Origin: Paracoccaceae bacterium
GTDB lineage: Bacteria; Pseudomonadota; Alphaproteobacteria; Rhodobacterales; Rhodobacteraceae
Reading direction: 5' to 3'
DNA: 10,891 nt
NCBI GenBank assembly: GCA_007131465.1
Contig: SLQN01000423.1
Span: 1-10,891 of the forward strand
The translations under genes were made by a program, and so were the position numbers. Each line of letters opens with the position of its first letter. Position 1 is the stretch's first letter. The notes beneath the pieces were generated by a model. The model saw nothing but the letters and a program-made list of their open reading frames with translations, was not told the origin of the DNA and searched no databases. Positions 6,587-10,891 of this stretch are shown here, in pieces.

Positions 6587-6616
6587 ATCCTGCCGGTTCG
6601 CGCGTTAAGGCAGGAT
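6587..6616 (+). promoter_or_regulatory. 8-base perfect inverted repeat upstream of the ExoL-like gene
   Basis: ATCCTGCC (6587-6594) pairs perfectly with GGCAGGAT (6609-6616) around a 14-base spacer, ending 22 bases before the start codon and 8 before the ribosome-binding site. As RNA it could form a stem upstream of the site; as DNA it could be an operator. No T run follows, so it is not an intrinsic terminator. Confidence 0.3.
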
Positions 6617-6638
6617 CGAATTGCGGAAGGAAGGTGTG

Positions 6639-7793
6639 ATGCGGATAGGATATCTTGTTCATGATCTGACCGATCCCGCGATTTCGCGCCGGGTCGCCAT
6701 GCTGTCTGCGGGGCGCGCGCGTATCGCGCTGGCGGGGCTGAGCCGTGGCCCCGTGCCCCATGCTGATGCCATGGTGCTTGGGCCAAGCGCGGATGGCAGG
6801 CTGGCAAAGCGGATGTGGCAGATCGCGGCAATCATGGGCGTCCAGCGGTCCGCAGTCGTGGCGCATCTGGGCCAGCCCGATGTCCTGATCGCCCGCAATC
6901 TGGAGATGCTGGCGGTTGCTGTCAGCCTGCTGCCCCGATTCCGCACCCGTCCGCGTCTGGTCTATGAATGCCTCGATATTCACCGCCTGCTGACCCAGCC
7001 GGGCGCTGCCGGACGCGCCCTGCGCCTACTGGAGTCGCGGCTTGCGCGACATGTGGACCTGGTTCTCACCAGTTCCCCCGCTTTCGTGACGCATCATCTG
7101 GGGCGCGTCTTTGGGGATCGTATCGCCATCGTGGAAAACCGTGTGCTGGAAACTGGCACACGTCCGCTGACGGCGGCCTTCCGGTCGCAATCACCCCCGC
7201 ACCCCCTGCCGGGGCCACCCTGGCGGATCGGCTGGTTCGGCGCGCTGCGCTGTGCGCGATCCCTCGAAATCCTGACCGAGGCCGCGCGGCTGGCGCAGGG
7301 GCAGATCGAGGTCGTCATTCGCGGCCGTCCCTCGCCGGCGATCTTCGGGGATTTCGCAGCCGCGATCCAGAGCCGCCCGCATATGCGGTTCGAAGGGCCC
7401 TATGACCCCAAGGACCTGCGCAGCCATTATGCGGGGGTCCATCTTGCCTGGTGCATCGATCTTTACGAGGCAGGCGCGAATTCCGACTGGCTGTTGCCGA
7501 ACCGCCTGTATGAAAGCGTGCATTTCGGCAGTGTCCCGATTGCCCGCCTGAACTGCGAGACCGGGCGCTTTCTTGACGACCATGATATCGGGATCGCGCT
7601 GGACGACCTTTCCCCCGAAGCCCTGTCGCAGCGGCTGGGAAGCCTTGGCACAGTGGAGTACCGCGCGCTGCTGACGCGTCAGCACCGACTTCCGCGCAGC
7701 ATGTGGATGGCCAACAAAGACGATTGCATAGCCCTGGCGAAAACCCTTGTCACTGCACCGCGTCAGCTTGCAAAAAGGCACATTGCGACATGA
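6639..7793 (+). CDS. ExoL-like glycosyltransferase (GT-B fold)
   Basis: A 384-residue glycosyltransferase. YLVHDLTDPAISRRVAML at the N-terminus, DVLIARNLEML (81-91), RLVYECLDIHRLL (106-118), LVLTSSPAFV (141-150), WRIGWFGALRCARSLEIL (195-212) and SDWLLPNRLYES (282-293) form the pattern I associate with rhizobial ExoL, which adds an early glucose in succinoglycan assembly. That assignment rests on recalled family pattern, not on a database match; the GT-B class is firmer. The in-frame TTG at 6621 is rejected because ATG 6639 follows GGAAGGAAGG at a proper distance and gives the natural N-terminus. A TGATG overlap joins a spurious upstream frame to this start. Its stop overlaps the next start (ATGA), so it is translationally coupled with the ExoA-like gene, consistent with the two enzymes acting in sequence on the same lipid-linked intermediate. 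Confidence 0.8.
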   Translation: MRIGYLVHDLTDPAISRRVAMLSAGRARIALAGLSRGPVPHADAMVLGPSADGRLAKRMWQIAAIMGVQRSAVVAHLGQPDVLIARNLEMLAVAVSLLPRFRTRPRLVYECLDIHRLLTQPGAAGRALRLLESRLARHVDLVLTSSPAFVTHHLGRVFGDRIAIVENRVLETGTRPLTAAFRSQSPPHPLPGPPWRIGWFGALRCARSLEILTEAARLAQGQIEVVIRGRPSPAIFGDFAAAIQSRPHMRFEGPYDPKDLRSHYAGVHLAWCIDLYEAGANSDWLLPNRLYESVHFGSVPIARLNCETGRFLDDHDIGIALDDLSPEALSQRLGSLGTVEYRALLTRQHRLPRSMWMANKDDCIALAKTLVTAPRQLAKRHIAT

Positions 7794-8830
7794 GAGCCCC
7801 GGTTTTCAATGCTTTTGAAGAGGTGCTGATCGTTGTCCCGACGCTGAATGAAGCAGACCATATCGAAACCGTCATCACGTCCCTGCTTGAGGACGCGCCC
7901 GCCCGGACACGGCTGGTCGTCGCGGATGGGGGCAGCACGGACGCCACACCCCTGATCGTGGAGCAGATGCACGACCCGCGCATCCATTTCGTTCACAACC
8001 CCCGCCGCATCCAGAGCGCGGCCATCAATCTGGCCGTGGCCACAAAAGGCGACGGCGCCACGCATCTGTTGCGCGCGGATGCTCATGCGCAATATCCGCG
8101 CGGTTTCTTGCGTATCCTGATGGAGGATATGCGCAGCACGAACGCAACCGCCGTCACAGTCGCCATGACCACCCTTGCCGACAAGGGGTTTTCCGCAGGC
8201 GTCGCCGCGGCGCAGAACAGCCGTCTGGGGACCGGGGCAGCAGCGCACAGGACCGGTCTTGGCGGGCGGTTCATCGACCATGGCCACCATGCCCTGATCC
8301 GCATGGACGCCTTTCGCGCCGTCGGCGGATATGACGCCTGCCAGAGCCATAACGAGGATGCCGAGTTCGACTACCGCCTTACCCGCAATGGCGGGCGCAT
8401 CTGGCTGAGCGGACGCACCGAGATCGGCTATCATCCGCGCCAGACGCCAAAGGCACTGTTCCTGCAATACCTGCGATTCGGGGCGGGGCGGGCGGAAACG
8501 ATGCGGAAACACGGCCTGATGCCGCGCCTGCGCCAGTTGCTGCCGATGCTGGTCGCGCCCGCCGTCGCGCTGGCGCTGATCGCACTTGGCCCTGCCCTAC
8601 TTACAATGTCGTGGGTCTGGGGGGCGATGCTTTTCCCCGCTGGCCTTTGGATAGTGCTGTGCCTTGGCTATGGCGTGGCGCTGGCTGTTGCCGCGCGCCG
8701 CCTTGCAGTGCTTTGGGCAGGGCCTGCGGCGATGCTGATGCATCTGGCCTGGAGCATCGGTTTCCAGTGGCGCATCGCGATGCGCGCAGCCAGCAGCAAG
8801 GCTGTCGGGGCGACGGTCACCCGCCTGTGA
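7790..8830 (+). CDS. exoA: ExoA-like GT2 glycosyltransferase (succinoglycan-type)
   Basis: A 346-residue inverting glycosyltransferase anchored in the inner membrane. The GT-A domain shows VLIVVPTLNEADHIETVI (12-29), VVADGGSTDAT (43-53), the metal-binding-type LRADAHAQYP (94-103), NSRLGTGAAAHR (143-154), RFIDHGHHALI (160-170) and the catalytic-base region HNEDAEFDYRL (187-197). Two to three hydrophobic helices follow (about 252-272, 278-300, 308-325). NSRLGTG-AAHR and FIDHGHH are distinctive of ExoA, which in Sinorhizobium adds the first glucose to the ExoY product. ATG 7790 is chosen because it overlaps the previous stop and begins just before the conserved strand; an in-frame start at 7703 would lie deep in the upstream gene. 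It ends back to back with exoY: its TGA (8828-8830) and the exoY stop on the other strand form TGATCA. Confidence 0.88.
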   Translation: MRAPVFNAFEEVLIVVPTLNEADHIETVITSLLEDAPARTRLVVADGGSTDATPLIVEQMHDPRIHFVHNPRRIQSAAINLAVATKGDGATHLLRADAHAQYPRGFLRILMEDMRSTNATAVTVAMTTLADKGFSAGVAAAQNSRLGTGAAAHRTGLGGRFIDHGHHALIRMDAFRAVGGYDACQSHNEDAEFDYRLTRNGGRIWLSGRTEIGYHPRQTPKALFLQYLRFGAGRAETMRKHGLMPRLRQLLPMLVAPAVALALIALGPALLTMSWVWGAMLFPAGLWIVLCLGYGVALAVAARRLAVLWAGPAAMLMHLAWSIGFQWRIAMRAASSKAVGATVTRL

Positions 8831-9520
8831 TCAGTAGCTGCCCTGCTTGCGCAGCACTACCGCCACCGTGCGCAGCAAGATCCCGATATCGCGCCGGAAG
8901 CTGCGCTGACGGACATATTGCTGGTCAAGCCGCACGCGGTCGCGGTAGCCGACATCGCTGCGCCCGCTGACCTGCCACAGCCCTGTCAGCCCCGGTCGCA
9001 CCGACATGTAGTCGTTGATCGCAGCGCCGTAATGGTTGACCTCGTCCATGACGATGGGGCGCGGGCCGACAAGACTCATCTCGCCCCTGAGGATGTTGAG
9101 AAGTTGCGGCAGCTCATCCAGACTCGTTCGCCGCAGCGCCGCGCCAATAGGGGTCACACGCGGGTCATCGCGCAACTTCTGGGTGTCGCGCCATTCCTGC
9201 GCGGCACGCGGGTTTTCCGACAGATGGCGGGTTAGGATCGGGTCGGAATTTACGACCATGGCAAGGAACTTCAGGCATCCGAAGGGCTGGCCATCCTTGC
9301 CGATGCGGGTATGCGAAAACAGGACCGGGCCGGGATCGCGCGCCCGGATGGCCGCAGCGATCGTCAGCATGACCGGGCCAAGCGCTATCAGAAAGATCCC
9401 GGCACTGACGCGGTCGAACACCTGCTTGGTCAGACTATCGGGAGAGTCTCCGACAGTGACTGTGCGTCGTGTCGCCATCTCGACAAGAAGAGAGGGCGGC
9501 AGATCGATCCGCTTGTTCAT
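8831..9520 (-). CDS. exoY: ExoY-type undecaprenyl-phosphate sugar-1-phosphate transferase
   Basis: A 229-residue monotopic membrane enzyme, the size of ExoY. It would start repeat-unit assembly by moving a hexose-1-phosphate (galactose in succinoglycan) from UDP-sugar to undecaprenyl phosphate. Visible: KQVFDRVSAGIFLIALGPVM (residues 32-51, with the membrane helix to ~58), DPGPVLFSHTRIGKDG, RTSLDELPQLLNILRGEMSL (131-150) with the catalytic Asp-Glu at 135-136, VGPRPI (151-156), and RPGLTGLWQVSGRSDV (175-190). The usual KFRTM motif reads KFLAM (84-88), replacing a strongly conserved Arg and a Thr/Ser; the rest of the active site is intact. GGGA precedes the ATG at 9520 at a short distance. It lies downstream of exoK on the same strand with a 130-base gap and converges on exoA with no bases between the stops. 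Confidence 0.92.
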   Translation of the reverse strand: MNKRIDLPPSLLVEMATRRTVTVGDSPDSLTKQVFDRVSAGIFLIALGPVMLTIAAAIRARDPGPVLFSHTRIGKDGQPFGCLKFLAMVVNSDPILTRHLSENPRAAQEWRDTQKLRDDPRVTPIGAALRRTSLDELPQLLNILRGEMSLVGPRPIVMDEVNHYGAAINDYMSVRPGLTGLWQVSGRSDVGYRDRVRLDQQYVRQRSFRRDIGILLRTVAVVLRKQGSY

Positions 9521-9531
9521 TTACTATCCCA

Positions 9532-9549
9532 ACTGATAAAGGCATCAGT
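9532..9549 (-). promoter_or_regulatory. Perfect 6-base-arm dyad just upstream of exoY
   Basis: ACTGAT-AAAGGC-ATCAGT is a perfect dyad with six-base arms and a six-base centre, lying 12 to 29 bases before the exoY start codon. It could be an operator or an RNA hairpin just ahead of the ribosome-binding site. No other copy was seen in the window. Confidence 0.3.
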
Positions 9550-9624
9550 GGGGTAAAGTCAGGGTCGGATGCATTTGTTCCTGAAAAAACGCGCTCGGCC
9601 TGCCCCGGTCTCTCAGATGTGTTA

Positions 9625-9639
9625 TCGCGTGATGCGCGA
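9625..9639 (-). terminator. Small hairpin after exoK; weak attenuator candidate
   Basis: TCGCG-TGATG-CGCGA (as read on the plus strand) is a perfect 5-base stem with a 5-base loop, 11 bases past the exoK stop in the direction of transcription. There is no adjacent U run, so intrinsic termination is unlikely; it might pause or stabilise RNA between exoK and exoY. Confidence 0.15.
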
Positions 9640-9650
9640 CGCCGCGTGCC

Positions 9651-10436
9651 TCAATCATCAAGGCCAGGGGCGTCTGCGCCAAACGCATCGCTGCACAGGA
9701 TCGAGGTGTCGAAAAGGCAACCTGCCCCAAGCGGCGTGTAGGCCACCCGGTCCACCTGCAACGCCAGCGGACCGGTCCATTCAAACCGCCCCATCCAGTC
9801 GATCAGCACATCGGTCGTCCAGATCGAAAGATACATCTTCTGCGCGCCGGAAGGGACCTTGTCGCCCTCCAGCGTGCGGATCAATGCGCCATCAACATAC
9901 CACCGCACCCGGTCCGGTTCCCAGACAAAGGCGAGATCACGCCATTCGCCGTCATCCGGCATGGGGATCAGGGCCTCGTTTCCGCCCTGCCCGTCGACAT
10001 AGGTATTGGTCTGCAACACCGGTTCCGTCCGGGCGATGAATTCGAAGTCGATTTCATCATGCGGCTGATTTTGCGGTGCGCCGATGAAGGTGAAGAAATT
10101 GGAATTCGTGCCTGTGGCGAAAGGCACCTGCACCCGCGCCTCGAACACGCCAAATCCGAAGCGATCCTCTGACTGGATCTCGGCGCAAAGATAGTCTTCC
10201 GGCCCGTCATCGGTGGCCTTCTCGACCAATAACCGCAGCACACCGTCGCGGATCTCGACCGCCTCGGCCGACCACAGGCAGTTCTGATGCGGCCCGTTCA
10301 CCCAGCCGTCAGATACAAACCACCGGTCCCGGTCGAGGCCTGCGAACTCCTCCAGAAACCCGTCCTTGTCGCTTGCCGCAACCGGCATGGCAACAAACGC
10401 TGTTGCCGCCCAAAGGATCGAACGCACTCCAAACAT
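9651..10436 (-). CDS. exoK: ExoK-type secreted GH16 endo-beta-glycanase
   Basis: A 261-residue family 16 glycoside hydrolase that would cleave nascent exopolysaccharide and so set its chain length. Residues 1 to ~22 are a signal peptide: FGVRSILWAATAFVAMPVA followed by an Ala-Ala-Ser cleavage region. The catalytic motif HDEIDFEFI (126-134) has the expected nucleophile E128, assisting D130 and acid/base E132. Other GH16 landmarks are FGVFEARVQVPF (96-107), TNSNFFTFIG (110-119), WRDLAFVWEPDRVRWYVDG (165-183) and QKMYLSIWTTDVLIDWMG (199-216). Family ExoK also has HDEIDFEF, and the length fits. I prefer ATG 10436 to an in-frame start at 10475 because AGGGGA lies just upstream and the signal peptide begins there. 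It is divergent from the exoQ-like gene, with which it shares a mirrored upstream element, and precedes exoY. Four cysteines (53, 84, 240, 248) could form periplasmic disulfides. Confidence 0.92.
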   Translation of the reverse strand: MFGVRSILWAATAFVAMPVAASDKDGFLEEFAGLDRDRWFVSDGWVNGPHQNCLWSAEAVEIRDGVLRLLVEKATDDGPEDYLCAEIQSEDRFGFGVFEARVQVPFATGTNSNFFTFIGAPQNQPHDEIDFEFIARTEPVLQTNTYVDGQGGNEALIPMPDDGEWRDLAFVWEPDRVRWYVDGALIRTLEGDKVPSGAQKMYLSIWTTDVLIDWMGRFEWTGPLALQVDRVAYTPLGAGCLFDTSILCSDAFGADAPGLDD

Positions 10437-10453
10437 GAAATTCCCCTTTTCTG

Positions 10454-10542
10454 CTCTGGCATTGTCAACCCGCAAGGCCCCCGAAATGTTCCGCAGGAAA
10501 ACGGGAACAGACGGGGCTAATTCGGGTTGAACAAGGCCAGAG
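10454..10542. promoter_or_regulatory. Imperfect inverted duplication in the exoK/exoQ divergent promoter region
   Basis: Two 39-base arms (10454-10492 and 10504-10542) are related by inversion around a centre near 10498. The inner ends are TGTTCC and GGAACA. The outer 20 bases are the strongest part: read away from the centre, the exoK side is CGGGTTGACAATGCCAGAG and the exoQ side is CGGGTTGAACAAGGCCAGAG, 18 of 20 aligned positions equal. By hand alignment about 30 of 41 columns agree over the whole arm. The arms end 17 and 25 bases before the two start codons, both of which are preceded by ATTTC. TTGACA resembles a -35 hexamer, but no convincing -10 lies at the right distance before the ATG. 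An operator or activator site serving both genes is the likely role. Confidence 0.6.
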
Positions 10543-10567
10543 TGCTGCCACCATTGATGGACATTTC

Positions 10568-10891
10568 ATGAGCCTTGTCATTTCGCGCGCGCGACTTCTC
10601 GATCCTGCGTCGAATACCCTGTTCGCGGTTCCGGCCATTGCGATTTCGCTGTTTGTCTTTGCGTATTCGACAATCTACGGACAGAAGGCGATCCTCGTCT
10701 TCTATGCGCTGTGGTTTCCGCTGCTGCTGCTTGCGCCAGAGCGGCTGATCGTCAATCGTGGCCCGATCCTGTTCGTGCTGCTGGTGCCTGCGTTTGCGGC
10801 GCTGTCGGTGCTGTGGTCGGACACCCCCGCAACGACGCTGCGCGCCTCTATCCAGTATGGCACCACAGTCTTGTGCGGGCTGATCGCTGCG
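10568..10891 (+). CDS. exoQ: ExoQ-like polysaccharide polymerase (Wzy/O-antigen ligase family), N-terminal part
   Basis: The frame is open from ATG 10568 to the window end, 108 codons, so it is incomplete. It begins MSLVISRARLLDPASNTLFA and shows hydrophobic helices at about 18-36, 40-56, 66-82 and 96-108. LSVLWSDTPATTLRASIQYG is the loop motif seen near the first helices of ExoQ and related O-antigen ligase family proteins, which join repeat units into polymer at the periplasmic face. Context supports this: exoK, exoY and exoA are adjacent. GGA lies seven bases before the ATG. The catalytic periplasmic loops are beyond the window, so a ligase rather than a polymerase cannot be ruled out. Confidence 0.75.
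   Translation, partial: MSLVISRARLLDPASNTLFAVPAIAISLFVFAYSTIYGQKAILVFYALWFPLLLLAPERLIVNRGPILFVLLVPAFAALSVLWSDTPATTLRASIQYGTTVLCGLIAA

Noticed and set aside
6414..6983. Minus-strand open frame across the gap between the flippase and the ExoL-like gene
   Set aside because: Low-complexity, no motif, and it overlaps two well-supported genes.

Overview
Nearly all of this window reads as DNA of a GC-rich alphaproteobacterium, most likely a member of Rhodobacteraceae. The basis is protein character (AefR-type TetR regulator, AEC permease, ExoA/ExoY/ExoK/ExoQ-type proteins) and base composition: sampled 60-base lines inside genes run from 58 to 70% G+C. The exception is the first ~1,080 bases, where sampled lines give 30-50% G+C and the encoded proteins look like the molybdate/tungstate transporter ModB-ModC of an anaerobic, probably Bacillota-type, organism. 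The two DNAs meet inside one open frame at about 1073-1087. An assembly or amplification chimera is the simplest explanation; a real horizontal join is possible.

Layout. (1) 1-1078, minus strand: most of modC and the last ~40 codons of modB. (2) 1079-1357, minus strand: the first ~93 codons of an AEC-family permease, cut off by the join. (3) 1358-1455: a short divergent regulatory region. (4) 1456-2091, plus strand: a TetR/AcrR regulator. (5) 2091-2673: a mostly gene-poor stretch with a very small reading frame that overlaps the tetR stop and looks frameshifted. (6) 2674-8830, plus strand: five genes of an exopolysaccharide cluster, namely a phosphoribosyltransferase-HAD fusion, a GT4 glycosyltransferase, a Wzx-type flippase, an ExoL-like glycosyltransferase and an ExoA-like GT2 glycosyltransferase. 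(7) 8831-10436, minus strand: ExoY (lipid-linked sugar-phosphate transferase) and ExoK (secreted GH16 endoglycanase). (8) 10568 to the window end, plus strand: the start of an ExoQ-type polymerase.

Together the exo genes describe a Wzx/Wzy-dependent, succinoglycan-like polysaccharide pathway. ExoY loads the first sugar phosphate onto the lipid carrier. ExoA, the ExoL-like enzyme and the GT4 enzyme extend the repeat unit. The flippase exports it, ExoQ polymerises it, and ExoK trims the polymer outside the inner membrane. The co-polymerase and export proteins (ExoP, ExoF) and further glycosyltransferases are not in the window.

The most notable non-coding signal is an imperfect inverted duplication (39-base arms, centre near 10498) that places nearly the same element just upstream of both divergent genes exoK and exoQ. 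Other points of interest are the PRTase-HAD fusion, an unusual KFLAM motif in ExoY where the family has KFRTM, a C7 tract near the end of the flippase gene, and a CCC-TGA frame break downstream of tetR. I found no tRNA, rRNA, CRISPR array or recognisable insertion sequence.
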